Of a stretch of 55,676 bases of DNA, positions 1 through 8,824 are shown in pieces (the stretch's first letter is position 1; each line of letters opens with the position of its first letter). The DNA comes from a bacterium (GTDB taxonomy: Bacteria > Acidobacteriota > Aminicenantia > Aminicenantales > Aminicenantaceae): positions 1-55,676 of the forward strand of contig JAGXKI010000011.1 of the NCBI GenBank assembly GCA_018335295.1. Direction: 5' to 3'. The position numbers were made by a program, and so were the translations under genes. Under the pieces are notes generated by a model that saw only the letters and a program-made list of their open reading frames with translations, had not been told where the DNA came from and did no database searches.

Positions 1-750
1 CCCCAAGACTCTGAAAGCACTTATTTCGAAAAGGGAGTTTTTCTGGTTTTTTCCCCTATCCAACATGGAATTGTTTGGGTTTACAATAAAACAGGGGAAA
101 TTTTGGAAAATTATTTTTTGCTTCGGAATGTGAAAAAAGAAAATGAAAAAATGAGAAAAGAAATTTTTTATACTAACCAGGAGAATGTGCTTTTGAGAAA
201 GGCTATAAAAAAATTCAAAAGTGAACAAAAAGTCCGGAAGCTTCTTGAAAAGATTCATCAGGATATTTTATATGCCCGAGTTATAAGGTTGGATGCCAGT
301 AATTTTTATAAATCGGCCGTGATCAATCGAGGAAGTTTGGATGGAGTGAAAAAAAACATGGTGGTCCTGGACCGACACGGAAATCTGGTGGGAAGGATCA
401 TTGAACCCATTTCACCTAAAGAGTCGAGAGTTCAGCTTATCACGGATAATGAAAGCGGTATAAGCGTCTTTTCTGAGAAGAAAAAAGTTATGGGAGTTCT
501 TTCCGGAGATGGAAACGGAAATTGTTTTTTAAAGTATATCATCCGAACCAATGAAAATATTGCTGAAGGAGAAAAGCTTATTACCTCTGGATTTGATGGT
601 ATCTATCCTTCAGGTATCAACGTGGGGACCATCATTTCTATCACTGAGGACTCTTCGCTTTTCAAAAATATCAAGGTCAACCCTTTTTTCCAATTTAGAG
701 AGCTTGACCAAGTGGCTGTGATCATGAGAGATGCCAGGGAGTCTTTTTAA
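1..750 (+). CDS. mreC: Rod shape-determining protein MreC (5' partial)
   Basis: MreC is the periplasmic scaffold of the elongasome, linking MreB and MreD to PBP2/RodA. The frame is open from base 1 to the TAA at 748-750 with no stop, so the gene begins before the window; the TTG at 103 is internal. The visible 249 residues hold the end of the N-terminal segment (VFLVFSPIQHG), a coiled coil rich in Glu/Lys/Asn (about residues 34-85), and the beta-rich MreC domain, with the family-like stretch INRGSLDGVKKNMVV and a conserved turn near SGFDGIYPSGINVG. It overlaps mreD by 20 bp and heads the mreD-mrdA-rodA series, which settles the identity. The missing part should be the cytoplasmic tail and the membrane segment. 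Confidence 0.95.
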   Translation, partial: PQDSESTYFEKGVFLVFSPIQHGIVWVYNKTGEILENYFLLRNVKKENEKMRKEIFYTNQENVLLRKAIKKFKSEQKVRKLLEKIHQDILYARVIRLDASNFYKSAVINRGSLDGVKKNMVVLDRHGNLVGRIIEPISPKESRVQLITDNESGISVFSEKKKVMGVLSGDGNGNCFLKYIIRTNENIAEGEKLITSGFDGIYPSGINVGTIISITEDSSLFKNIKVNPFFQFRELDQVAVIMRDARESF

Positions 751-1243
751 AATCAAGTTGATTAAGGATCTTTCGGGAGCTTTTCTTGCTATCATTGCTG
801 CCTTTATACTCCACACATTGTTTTCTCGAATTTCAATTTCTTATGTTTTAGTGTTCAATATAATGAACTTGGTGGTTCTCTATTTTGCCGTGAGAAAAGG
901 AGAAAGATTTGGTGCGGGAATTGGAACTGTGTGCGGACTTATTCAAGATTCTTTCTCTTCCGGAGTGTTTGGGATCGGAGGTCTTTCTAAGACGTTAATG
1001 GGTTATGGAGCCGGGTATATATCCAGGAAAATCAATGTTTACCCTTTATCTCGTAATTTCGTGTTTCTCTTGGTCATGCTCACCAGCGAATTAATCATCT
1101 GGGGGCTGCTTTATTCCTTTGCATTTACAGAAAATGTGAACACAGGAGGAGGACTGATCTTTTTTCAACCTCTTGGAACAGGCATTCTTGGAAGTTTGAT
1201 TTTCCAGGTTATGAGGAAGTTCCAGGTTAATTTTTCTCATTAG
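731..1243 (+). CDS. mreD: Rod shape-determining protein MreD
   Basis: MreD is the small inner-membrane partner of MreC in the elongasome. This 170-residue protein is of normal family length and almost wholly hydrophobic, with about five membrane segments. The middle stretch GLIQDSFSSGVFGIGGLSKT matches the conserved MreD region (G-x-x-x-D-x-x-x-x-x-x-x-G). Its ATG at 731 lies inside mreC, giving a 20-bp overlap and probable translational coupling. Identity rests on both sequence and position. Confidence 0.9.
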   Translation: MPGSLFKIKLIKDLSGAFLAIIAAFILHTLFSRISISYVLVFNIMNLVVLYFAVRKGERFGAGIGTVCGLIQDSFSSGVFGIGGLSKTLMGYGAGYISRKINVYPLSRNFVFLLVMLTSELIIWGLLYSFAFTENVNTGGGLIFFQPLGTGILGSLIFQVMRKFQVNFSH

Positions 1244-1275
1244 CCTGGATTCTTCACGACTCGAGGGGGCTATCG

Positions 1276-1398
1276 ATGCGAGGCACAGGGTGCGCAGCTG
1301 TGAAAAAATGGGCCGAGGCGTCTGACCCCATTTTTTTCTTATTCATGCTGTTTGTATTATTTATAATTATCGGCCTTTTTATGAAGTATTCAGGTTAA
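1276..1398 (+). CDS. Possible 40-residue single-span membrane protein between mreD and mrdA
   Basis: I do not recognise this small ORF. It starts at ATG 1276, six bases after a GAGGGGG Shine-Dalgarno-like run (1263-1269), and ends at TAA 1396-1398, six bases before the mrdA ATG. The first 20 residues are polar (including KKWAEASDP). They are followed by one strongly hydrophobic span of about 18 residues and a short basic end (KYSG). The mrdA start has no good ribosome-binding site of its own, so translation of this ORF could feed mrdA. Against it: the 5' half is GC-rich and overlaps an inverted repeat (1303-1336) sharing GTCTGACCCC with a palindrome at 10853-10894. The reading frame could therefore be a by-product of an inserted repeat. 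Confidence 0.35.
   Translation: MRGTGCAAVKKWAEASDPIFFLFMLFVLFIIIGLFMKYSG
1303..1336. repeat. Inverted repeat with GTCTGACCCC core, mreD-mrdA spacer
   Basis: Perfect 10-bp arms (AAAAAATGGG at 1303-1312 and CCCATTTTTT at 1327-1336) flank a 14-base loop. The right half contains GTCTGACCCC (1320-1329), the core of the much longer palindrome at 10853-10894. The local sequence is clearly more GC-rich than its surroundings. It could be a REP-like element. The T-run after the right arm also makes it terminator-like, but it sits inside an operon ahead of mrdA. Confidence 0.5.
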
Positions 1399-1404
1399 TT
1401 AAAA

Positions 1405-3213
1405 ATGAAGAAAAATAAAATTTATGAAGATTTTTCTCTTATTGTCAAAAGAGGTCATATAACCTTTATTATAATTCAAATATTTTTGGTTTTTCTTCTT
1501 CTCTTTTTTTGGAAAATACAAATCCTCGATCATAATAAATATTGGAATAAATCGGAAGCCAACCGCATTCGGGAAGTCTCGATTCCCTGTCAAAGGGGGC
1601 TTATTTTGGATCGAAACGGGGTTATACTGGCTGATAATACGGCTTCTTTTAAAGCCTCTGTGATTCGGGAAAATATGGAAAATTCGAGAAAATCCTACTC
1701 AAAAATTGCCCAATTATTGGAAATTCCCTTAGAAGAACTCAAAAAGAGAATCGATAAATACAAAGCTTTGCCCCAATTTCATCCGCTTGTGGTCAAGGAT
1801 GATTTGACTCTGGAAGAAGTTTCCCGAATCGAAGCCCGAAAGATTGAAATGCCGGAGTTAATCATTCAAGCGGAGCCTAAGAGAAATTATCCATTCAAAA
1901 CTTTAGCCTCCCATGTTTTAGGTTATCTGCAGGAAATTTCCAAAGAAGAGATGGAATCCGGAAAGTATGAAGATAAAGTTATGGGGGATCTCATAGGTAA
2001 AAAAGGGATTGAAAAACAATATGAAAGTTATTTATCCGGGGAAAAAGGGAAAGTTTTAAAAATTGTAGACAGTTTGGGAAGAAAGGAAGGCGAAGTGGCC
2101 CGGGTCGAGCCCGAAAAAGGGAAAAACATTGTGTTAACCATAGATTCGGACCTCCAGAAAAAAGCAGAAGCTTTTCTTGAAGGAAAAGAGGGAGTGGTTG
2201 TGGCTATGGATCCTGAAAAAGGGGAAATATTGGCCTTAACCAGTTTTCCCAATTTCAATCCTAACAAATTTATCAATCGATTCACTCCAGAAGAATGGCT
2301 TGAGCTGGTTCAAGATCCCGAATATCCTTTAGAAAATAGAGCCATCCGGGGACTTTATGCCCCAGGTTCTATATTCAAATTGGTGATTGCTTTGGGGGCC
2401 TTGGATATGAATTTAATTACAGAAAGAACTCAGTTTTATTGTTCAGGTTCCACCCGAATCTACGGTCATCCGTTTTCTTGTTGGTATAAACCTGGCCATG
2501 GGCGGGTGAACCTATACGAGGGGATCCAAAATTCTTGCAACATCTATTTCTATCAAGTGGGTAAAAGATTGGGGATCAAAAGTATCTCTCATTATTCAAG
2601 AATGTTGGGCTTGGGTTCCCGGACGGGGATCGATTTTCCTGGAGAGAAAAAAGGATTGGTTCCCAGTCCAGACTGGAAAAAAAGAGTGAAAGGATCTCCC
2701 TGGTATCCAGGAGAGACTATTTCTGTTTCCATCGGACAGGGGCCTTTGACGGTAACTCCTATCCAGGTGGCAGCTTCTACCTCTTTGATTGCCAATAGAG
2801 GGATAAAGGTTGTTCCTCATTTGATTAAAAATATCCCTGCTGATTCTTGGGAAAAGCTTGATTCTTTTAAAAAAGAGTCCGTGGGTCTGGAGTCCATTTA
2901 TTTTGAAAAGGTGATTCAAGGAATGTGGAGAGTGGTGAATGAAGGAGGGACAGGGCGGGCAGCCCGGGTAAAGGGTTTTAATGTTTGCGGGAAAACCGGA
3001 TCCACTCAGATTATGAGTTCGTCTAAACTGAAAAAATTGGAAGAAGAAGGAAAGGAAATCAAGACTCATTCATGGTTTACTGGGTTTGCTCCCAAAAACA
3101 ATCCGGAAATTGTGGTTACGGTTCTGGTGGAATATGGAGGAATGGGAGGAGCGACGGCGGCGCCTATAGCTCGAGAATTATTCAGTTTGTATAAGGAAAA
3201 ATATGATAGATAG
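1405..3213 (+). CDS. mrdA: Penicillin-binding protein 2 (peptidoglycan transpeptidase)
   Basis: PBP2 cross-links peptidoglycan during lateral wall growth and works with the glycosyltransferase RodA. The 602-residue protein has a short basic cytoplasmic end, one membrane anchor (about residues 18-38), a pedestal/dimerisation domain, and a C-terminal transpeptidase domain. All three catalytic motifs are present: S322-x-x-K325 within APGSIFK, S377-C-N379, and K530-T-G532. Length is normal for the family. No good ribosome-binding site precedes ATG 1405, so coupling to upstream translation is likely. The gene overlaps rodA by 11 bp, the usual mrdA-rodA pairing. Confidence 0.97.
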   Translation: MKKNKIYEDFSLIVKRGHITFIIIQIFLVFLLLFFWKIQILDHNKYWNKSEANRIREVSIPCQRGLILDRNGVILADNTASFKASVIRENMENSRKSYSKIAQLLEIPLEELKKRIDKYKALPQFHPLVVKDDLTLEEVSRIEARKIEMPELIIQAEPKRNYPFKTLASHVLGYLQEISKEEMESGKYEDKVMGDLIGKKGIEKQYESYLSGEKGKVLKIVDSLGRKEGEVARVEPEKGKNIVLTIDSDLQKKAEAFLEGKEGVVVAMDPEKGEILALTSFPNFNPNKFINRFTPEEWLELVQDPEYPLENRAIRGLYAPGSIFKLVIALGALDMNLITERTQFYCSGSTRIYGHPFSCWYKPGHGRVNLYEGIQNSCNIYFYQVGKRLGIKSISHYSRMLGLGSRTGIDFPGEKKGLVPSPDWKKRVKGSPWYPGETISVSIGQGPLTVTPIQVAASTSLIANRGIKVVPHLIKNIPADSWEKLDSFKKESVGLESIYFEKVIQGMWRVVNEGGTGRAARVKGFNVCGKTGSTQIMSSSKLKKLEEEGKEIKTHSWFTGFAPKNNPEIVVTVLVEYGGMGGATAAPIARELFSLYKEKYDR

Positions 3214-4294
3214 AAATAAGCTCAGAAATATTGATTGGATTCTGATCGGATTGCTTTTGGTGAATTCCTTTATAGGAGTCGTTTTTATCTATAGTTCTTC
3301 TCATTATCTTCCTGGGAATTACTGTCTGAAACAATTATTCTGGATTGCCATTGGTTTGGTGATTATATTTTTATTTCTTTTTGTGGATTATCACTTTCTG
3401 GTGACCTATTCGGTTTATATCTACCTGTTTTTCATGTTAATCCTTATGGGAGTCCTGTTGTTCGGAAAAATAACGGCGGGGACAAAAAGCTGGGTTAAGC
3501 TTCCTTTATTTCAGTTTCAACCCTCTGAATTGGCGAAGCTTTCTCTTATCCTTATTTTAGCCTATGTTTTTTCCCGTCACCGGAGAAAATATCTTTCCTT
3601 TGGAGAAGGGATCACAAGTGGAACGGTGGTTTTAATCCCTGTTTTTCTCATTATACTCCAGCCGGATTTAGGCACAGCTCTCACCTATATTCCCATTTTT
3701 TTAGGCGCTATCATCCTGGCAGGTCTGAACAAAAAAACAATCATATTTTTTCTCATCATTGTCATACTTTTGGGTTTGCTGGGCTGGAATTTTGTTTTTA
3801 AAGACTACCAGAAGGAAAGATTGACCTCCTTTTTATCTCCTCATCAAGATCCTCTGGATTCGGGATATCAAATCCAGCAGTCAAGAATCGCGATCGGTTC
3901 GGGAGGATTTTTAGGAAAAGGGTATATGAAAGGAACTCAAAGTCAACTGAGGTTCCTCCCTGCCCGGCATACTGATTTTATTTTTTCTGTCATCGGGGAA
4001 GAATTTGGATTTTTAGGAGTTATTTTGACTCTTCTGTTCTACTATCTTTTTTTGAGAAGAATGTTTCAGTCTCTCTCTCGATCCAGAGACCGAGTGGGCG
4101 TTTACATCATTTTTATGGTCGTCATCATGATTACATCTCAATTTTTTATCAATGTGATGATGGTTATCGGCCTTATTCCGATTGTAGGGATTCCTGTTCC
4201 ATTGTTGAGTTATGGGGGTTCTTCGCTTCTCACCAATTATATAGCCGTTTCACTTATCCTGAATGTAAAAATGAGAAGGTTCGTCAACGTATGA
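3203..4294 (+). CDS. rodA: RodA, SEDS-family peptidoglycan glycosyltransferase
   Basis: RodA polymerises lipid II into glycan strands in the elongasome. The 363-residue protein is a multi-span (about ten-helix) SEDS protein. Family hallmarks seen are the QPSELAK segment, QPDLGTAL, the stretch HTDFIFSVIGEEFGF and a C-terminal PLLSYGGSS. The choice of RodA over FtsW rests on the operon: it overlaps mrdA and follows mreCD. No division genes are nearby. Confidence 0.95.
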   Translation: MIDRNKLRNIDWILIGLLLVNSFIGVVFIYSSSHYLPGNYCLKQLFWIAIGLVIIFLFLFVDYHFLVTYSVYIYLFFMLILMGVLLFGKITAGTKSWVKLPLFQFQPSELAKLSLILILAYVFSRHRRKYLSFGEGITSGTVVLIPVFLIILQPDLGTALTYIPIFLGAIILAGLNKKTIIFFLIIVILLGLLGWNFVFKDYQKERLTSFLSPHQDPLDSGYQIQQSRIAIGSGGFLGKGYMKGTQSQLRFLPARHTDFIFSVIGEEFGFLGVILTLLFYYLFLRRMFQSLSRSRDRVGVYIIFMVVIMITSQFFINVMMVIGLIPIVGIPVPLLSYGGSSLLTNYIAVSLILNVKMRRFVNV

Positions 4295-4380
4295 TAACTT
4301 CATGTGTCTGGGGCAGGAACTGAAATTTTGCCTTTTCTTCTTTGTCATCTTAAAATACTTCAGTCAGGACGAATATGTGA

Positions 4381-6921
4381 ATGGAATATCAAGATCAGAT
4401 AAAAAAAATTCTCCAGAGAGTCAAAAAGCCTGGACGCTATCTGGGAGAAGAATGGAACCAGATAAAAAAAGACCCCCAGAAGGTCGAGGCCAAGGTGGGA
4501 CTGGTCTTTCCCGAGCTTTATGAAGTGGGGATGTCTTATACCGGACAGAAGATACTGTATGATCGTTTGAACAGAAACACCTCAATCCTTGCGGAAAGGA
4601 TTTTTGCTCCAGGGTTAGATCTAGAAAAGGAACTCCGTTCTCATCATCTTCCTATCTTTTCTCTAGAAAACTGGATGCCCATTCAGGACTTTGATATTTT
4701 AGGGTTTTCCCTTCTTTATGAACTCAACTACACCAATATTTTAACTCTTCTGGATTTGGGAGAAATCCCTTTCTATACCAAAAAAAGAGACTTGAGTTTC
4801 CCCTTAATCATAGCGGGAGGTCCAGCCGCTTTTAATCCCGAACCTTTAGCCGATTTGTTTGATTTGTTTTTAATAGGGGAAGGGGAAGAAGCTTTTGATG
4901 AGATCGTCCACAAATATATTTATCTCCAGAAGCAATCCCTTTCCAAGCACAGATTATTGAAAGAATTATCTAAGATCAAAGGGGTTTATGTTCCCTCATT
5001 TTATGAACCCTATACCCCCAAAAATTCTTCTTTGATGGCGGTGAAACCATCAGATTCAGAAGTTCCGCCTCAAGTGGAGAAGAGGCTGCTCTACCCTTAC
5101 CAGAATGCTCGTTTTCCACAAGAGGCCGTGGTTCCCAATACAAAAGTGATTTTTGAGCGGGTAGCTGTGGAGGTGGCTAGAGGATGTTTCCAGAATTGCC
5201 GTTTCTGTCAAGCATCCAGTCTCTATTTTCCTCCTCGGGTGAAAGACCCGGGTCAGGTGGTCAAAAATGTGATGAAAAGTCTCCACTCCACAGGTTATGA
5301 AGATGCTTCTTTAGCCTCTTTATCAGTGAGTGATTATCCTTATCTTGAACAGGTTGTGAAATCTCTTATGGATAAACTTTCAGAGAAAAAAATTTCTCTT
5401 TCCCTGCCTTCCTTGAGGCCTAAAGGTCTGACCTCCGAACTGATTCAGAATATCATCAAAGTGAGAAAAACAGGATTTACCCTTGCGCCTGAGGCTGGAA
5501 CAGATAGACTTCGTGAAGTGGTCAACAAGAATATTCATGATGAAGAGATTTGGGAGGCTGCCGCCAATGCTTTCCATCAAGGTTGGAAATCACTCAAGCT
5601 TTACTATATGGTGGGACTTCCTACAGAACGGGAAGAAGATTTGGAAGCTATCATAAAGATGGTGGAAAATATTGTGACTTTGGGTCAAAAAATCCTCCAA
5701 AGGCCTCCTCAAATCAACCTCAGTATTTCCTCTTTTATCCCTAAACCCCATACTCCTTTTCAATGGTTAGGGGTAGAAGATGAAAAAGTTCAGCGAAAAA
5801 AACAGAGATACATAAAATCAAGACTCAAAAAATATCCTTTTGTCAAGTTTAACCTAGATAATCCACAGAGTTTTATACTGGAAACAGTGTTTTCCAGAGG
5901 GGATCGAAGATTGGGGAAGGTATTGATTGAGGCGTGGGAAAATGGAGCTCGTTTTGATAGTTGGAGTGATACCTTTGATTTTAGTATATGGAAGAAGTCT
6001 TTTGAAAAACAGAAATTGGATTATCATGTTTATTTATCGCCCTTGAATCCCCAAACGGTGCTTCCCTGGGATCATATTTCGACAGGAATCAAGAAGTCTC
6101 ATTTCCTTCAAGAGTTGAATAAGGCTTACAGAGGAGAGCGCACTCTTTCCTGTTTGGAGAGAGAGTGCCAGGAATGTGAAGGATGCACCATGAAAACTTT
6201 TTATCCAAAAACCTTTTCGGAAAAGAGCCTCCCTCCACTTGAAAAGCCCTCCTATTTGGGCAAAAAAAAAGAAGAGACCATCAGGTATCGAGTCACCTAT
6301 GCTAAACTTTATCCCCTCCAATTTATATCTCATGGGGATTTGAATAATTTAATTCAGAGAATCTTGAGAAGAGCGGGGATTCCTGTGGTTCATACCCAAG
6401 GATTTCATCCTAAAATGAAGTTGTCCTTTCTTCCAGCTCTTCCCTTAGGGATGAAAGGAGAAGAGGAAATTTTTGAATTCAATTCTTTTCATGAATTTTC
6501 AGAAAAAGAATTCTTATCCCGAATCAATAGATGGTGTCCTTCAGGGATTGAATTCAAAAAAATTAGAAAAATAAGCCGTTCCCTTCCTCCGTTGAATGAG
6601 TCCCTCCAGAGAATGGTCTATTCTTTGGACTATGGAGAAAAAGAAGTGAAAGAAGCATTTATGGAAATGGGAAAAAGTAAGATGATAACCTGGAGGGATA
6701 ACATGAATTCTTCTCAGAAGATCATTCAGCAATGGAAGGAACAAATGGAAAACCGTTGGGTCCAGGATATTCAGGTTGACAGAAAAAATTCAAAAATATT
6801 GCTTTGGATAAACCATGATCCTCATAAAACTACCAGCCCTACCAAAATTGTAAGAGAAATATTGGGAAGAGAAATTCCATCTCATTTTATGTCTCGGAAA
6901 AGGGTAGAGTTGGAAAATTGA
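4381..6921 (+). CDS. Radical SAM protein of the TIGR03960 type with C-terminal DUF2344 domain
   Basis: The exact reaction of this family is not established. The 846-residue protein has an N-terminal cobalamin-binding-like region (about 20-190, with FPELYEVGMSYTG), a radical SAM domain with the cluster motif C269-x3-C273-x2-C276 (RGCFQNCRFCQ), and a Cys-rich linker (CLERECQECEGC). A C-terminal DUF2344/TIGR03936 domain starts near residue 635 (GFHPKMKLSFLPALPLG). In many bacteria these two modules sit beside rodA/mre genes and just upstream of ribonuclease G/E and rplU, suggesting a role in RNA or ribosome maturation. Here the two modules are fused and the rodA neighbour is kept, but rng/rplU do not follow. 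The CX3CX2C motif is intact, so it is probably active. Confidence 0.9.
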   Translation: MEYQDQIKKILQRVKKPGRYLGEEWNQIKKDPQKVEAKVGLVFPELYEVGMSYTGQKILYDRLNRNTSILAERIFAPGLDLEKELRSHHLPIFSLENWMPIQDFDILGFSLLYELNYTNILTLLDLGEIPFYTKKRDLSFPLIIAGGPAAFNPEPLADLFDLFLIGEGEEAFDEIVHKYIYLQKQSLSKHRLLKELSKIKGVYVPSFYEPYTPKNSSLMAVKPSDSEVPPQVEKRLLYPYQNARFPQEAVVPNTKVIFERVAVEVARGCFQNCRFCQASSLYFPPRVKDPGQVVKNVMKSLHSTGYEDASLASLSVSDYPYLEQVVKSLMDKLSEKKISLSLPSLRPKGLTSELIQNIIKVRKTGFTLAPEAGTDRLREVVNKNIHDEEIWEAAANAFHQGWKSLKLYYMVGLPTEREEDLEAIIKMVENIVTLGQKILQRPPQINLSISSFIPKPHTPFQWLGVEDEKVQRKKQRYIKSRLKKYPFVKFNLDNPQSFILETVFSRGDRRLGKVLIEAWENGARFDSWSDTFDFSIWKKSFEKQKLDYHVYLSPLNPQTVLPWDHISTGIKKSHFLQELNKAYRGERTLSCLERECQECEGCTMKTFYPKTFSEKSLPPLEKPSYLGKKKEETIRYRVTYAKLYPLQFISHGDLNNLIQRILRRAGIPVVHTQGFHPKMKLSFLPALPLGMKGEEEIFEFNSFHEFSEKEFLSRINRWCPSGIEFKKIRKISRSLPPLNESLQRMVYSLDYGEKEVKEAFMEMGKSKMITWRDNMNSSQKIIQQWKEQMENRWVQDIQVDRKNSKILLWINHDPHKTTSPTKIVREILGREIPSHFMSRKRVELEN

Positions 6922-6930
6922 TTCTTAGGT

Positions 6931-6960
6931 TTGACATGGATAAATGATTTTAGGTATAAA
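6931..6960 (+). promoter_or_regulatory. Sigma70-like promoter for the acyl-CoA dehydrogenase
   Basis: A perfect TTGACA (6931-6936) is followed after 18 bases by TATAAA (6955-6960), in the spacer between the radical SAM gene and the acyl-CoA dehydrogenase. A strong AAGGAGG ribosome-binding site follows just before ATG 7024. The dehydrogenase is therefore probably its own transcription unit. Confidence 0.6.
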
Positions 6961-7023
6961 CAGGGATGTATCGGAAGTTGTATGGCTTAAGTCTTTCAAA
7001 TAGAAAACAAGGAGGAAAAAGAA

Positions 7024-8175
7024 ATGGATTTCAGTATGAATGAAGAACAAAAGGCACTCCAAAAGATGGCTCTTGAATTTGCCGAAAAGGAAATGAAACC
7101 CAATGCATCCAAATATGATAGAGGAGAAGAATTTCCTGATGAAATTATGAAAAAAGCCTTTGATGTGGGATTTATCACCTGTGAAATTCCCAGTGAGTAT
7201 GGGGGAGGTGGATTGAATCATCTGGATACAGTAATTATAAGTGAAGAACTGGCAGCTGGGTGTGCGGGTATGTACACCACAATCATGGCCAGCTCTTTAG
7301 CTTTCACTCCTATTATTCTTTTCGGAAGTGAAGAGCAAAAAAAGAAATTTTTAACTCCTTTCACCCAAAAGCTTTCTTATGCGTCTTTTTGTCTTACTGA
7401 AAGGGAGGCCGGTTCAGATGCCGGAGCTTTAAAGACCAAAGCTCAGAAGAAAGGATCTGAATATGTGATCAATGGATCCAAATGTTTCATCACCAATGGA
7501 GGGTTGGCCAGTCTGTATGTGGTGTTTGCTAAAACCGATCCCCAAAAGGGAGCCAGGGGAATCAGTGCTTTCATTGTTCCCCGAGAAACTCCAGGGCTTA
7601 CAGTGGGCAAAACTGAAGATAAAATGGGACATCGAGCATCCAATACTGCCGAACTCTTTTTTGATGATGTGAAAGTACCTCAGGAAAATTTATTGGGAAA
7701 GGAAGGAATTGGTTTTCTTATTGCTATGAAGACCTTGGATTCCACCAGGGCTCCTGTGGGAGCTGCGGGAGTGGGAGTGGCCAGAACAGCTCTGGACCAT
7801 GCTGTGGATTATGCCCGAACCCGGACACAGTTTGGAAAGCCCATCGCTCTTTTTCAACATAATGCCTTTAAAATCTCTCAAATGGCCACTCAAATCAATG
7901 CGGCCCGACATTTAGTCAGACACGCAGCCTGGCTGATGGACCAAGAAAAACCCTGCGGAAAGGAATCCGCTATGGCTAAATTCTATGGTTCAGATGTGGC
8001 CATGAATGTAACCACTCAAGCCCTTCAGATGTTTGGAGGATATGGATACATGAAAGATTATCCCATGGAAAAACTCATGAGAGACGCTAAGCTTCTCCAG
8101 ATATATGAAGGAACCAATGAAATACAGAAACTGGTTATATCTAGAGAAATCGTAGGGCCTATCAAAAAGAAATAA
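7024..8175 (+). CDS. Acyl-CoA dehydrogenase (FAD-dependent)
   Basis: This is a flavoenzyme catalysing alpha,beta-dehydrogenation of acyl-CoA and passing electrons to ETF. The 383-residue length is typical of short/medium/branched-chain members. Domains seen are an N-terminal helical region, a middle beta domain with CLTEREAGSDAG and KCFITNGG, and a C-terminal helical domain with RTQFGKPIALFQ and MFGGYGYMKDYPMEK. The catalytic glutamate is E362 in YEGTNEIQ, the position used by short-chain (butyryl-CoA-like) enzymes. Substrate chain length cannot be fixed from sequence. It has its own promoter and an AAGGAGG site. No etfAB or thiolase is adjacent. The membrane Fe-S oxidoreductase at 32497-34530 could be a route for its electrons (inference). 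Confidence 0.95.
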   Translation: MDFSMNEEQKALQKMALEFAEKEMKPNASKYDRGEEFPDEIMKKAFDVGFITCEIPSEYGGGGLNHLDTVIISEELAAGCAGMYTTIMASSLAFTPIILFGSEEQKKKFLTPFTQKLSYASFCLTEREAGSDAGALKTKAQKKGSEYVINGSKCFITNGGLASLYVVFAKTDPQKGARGISAFIVPRETPGLTVGKTEDKMGHRASNTAELFFDDVKVPQENLLGKEGIGFLIAMKTLDSTRAPVGAAGVGVARTALDHAVDYARTRTQFGKPIALFQHNAFKISQMATQINAARHLVRHAAWLMDQEKPCGKESAMAKFYGSDVAMNVTTQALQMFGGYGYMKDYPMEKLMRDAKLLQIYEGTNEIQKLVISREIVGPIKKK

Positions 8176-8284
8176 ACGAACCCTTCAGCTTGGAAAATTT
8201 TGAGGGGCTGTCTTCCAAAGAATCAGCAGGGATAATAGAAAAAGATGGGAATGGCTCCTCTCTTTGGCTTCATCGTGACCGCTC

Positions 8285-8683
8285 TTAAGAAGAGCTTTTG
8301 GCTGTAAAGTGTTCTGGGATAAGAGCTATTTTTTCCACACCAGAACCTTGGGCTATATCGATGACATCGATCACACTGCTGTAGGGAATCTTAGCATCCG
8401 CTCGGATGAAGATGGTTTTATCCTGCCGGGCCGCGTAAAGATTTGTTAATCGGTTCTGCAGCATATTCATTTCGATGGGTTCTTGGTTAATCATAATGTC
8501 CATGTTTTTCTTTACGGTTAAAACAATCAATCCTTTCGGGGTAGAACTCGTATCCGCCGTGGTTTCGGGAAGTTTGACATCAATTCCCTTTTGGACCATC
8601 GGTGTGATCACCATGAATATGATGAGAAGGACCAACAGCACGTCACAAAGGGGGACAATATTAGGCTCAGAGTGTTGTTTCAC
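8285..8683 (-). CDS. exbD: ExbD/TolR-family biopolymer transport protein (orphan)
   Basis: ExbD is the rotor/stator partner of ExbB in proton-driven energising of TonB or Tol systems. The 132-residue protein has a short N-terminal tail, one membrane span with the essential aspartate D14 (PLCDVLLVLLIIFMV), and a periplasmic domain ending in VEKIALIPE. The start is GTG at 8683, preceded by an AAGGAGGAG site at good spacing. No exbB or tonB lies next to it: the upstream gene on this strand is an OPT transporter, and a consensus promoter at 8721-8749 lies between them. It is therefore probably expressed alone and pairs with an ExbB encoded elsewhere. The N-terminal tail before the span is shorter than in most ExbD proteins. 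Confidence 0.9.
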   Translation of the reverse strand: MKQHSEPNIVPLCDVLLVLLIIFMVITPMVQKGIDVKLPETTADTSSTPKGLIVLTVKKNMDIMINQEPIEMNMLQNRLTNLYAARQDKTIFIRADAKIPYSSVIDVIDIAQGSGVEKIALIPEHFTAKSSS

Positions 8684-8720
8684 TTTTCTCTCCTCCTTAT
8701 TTCCTATTATTCCACATTCA

Positions 8721-8749
8721 TTTTAAGATAAATATTAAAAAGTTGTCAA
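8721..8749 (-). promoter_or_regulatory. Promoter upstream of exbD
   Basis: On the minus strand, TTGACA (plus 8744-8749 reads TGTCAA) is followed after 17 bases by TTAAAA (plus 8721-8726 reads TTTTAA). The AAGGAGGAG site and GTG start of exbD follow. The -35 box is perfect and the -10 box is four of six. Confidence 0.5.
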
Positions 8750-8824
8750 CGTAAAAATAGGATTTCTCTATTGAACTCTCTTGGGTCATGAATGAAGGAG
8801 AAGAATGTGGGGGTTCCTGGAACT

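Noticed and set aside
4302-4523. 73-codon plus-strand ORF between rodA and the radical SAM gene
   Set aside because: It overlaps the first 140 bases of the radical SAM gene in another frame, has no ribosome-binding site and a composition unlike a protein; the family N-terminus starts cleanly at 4381.
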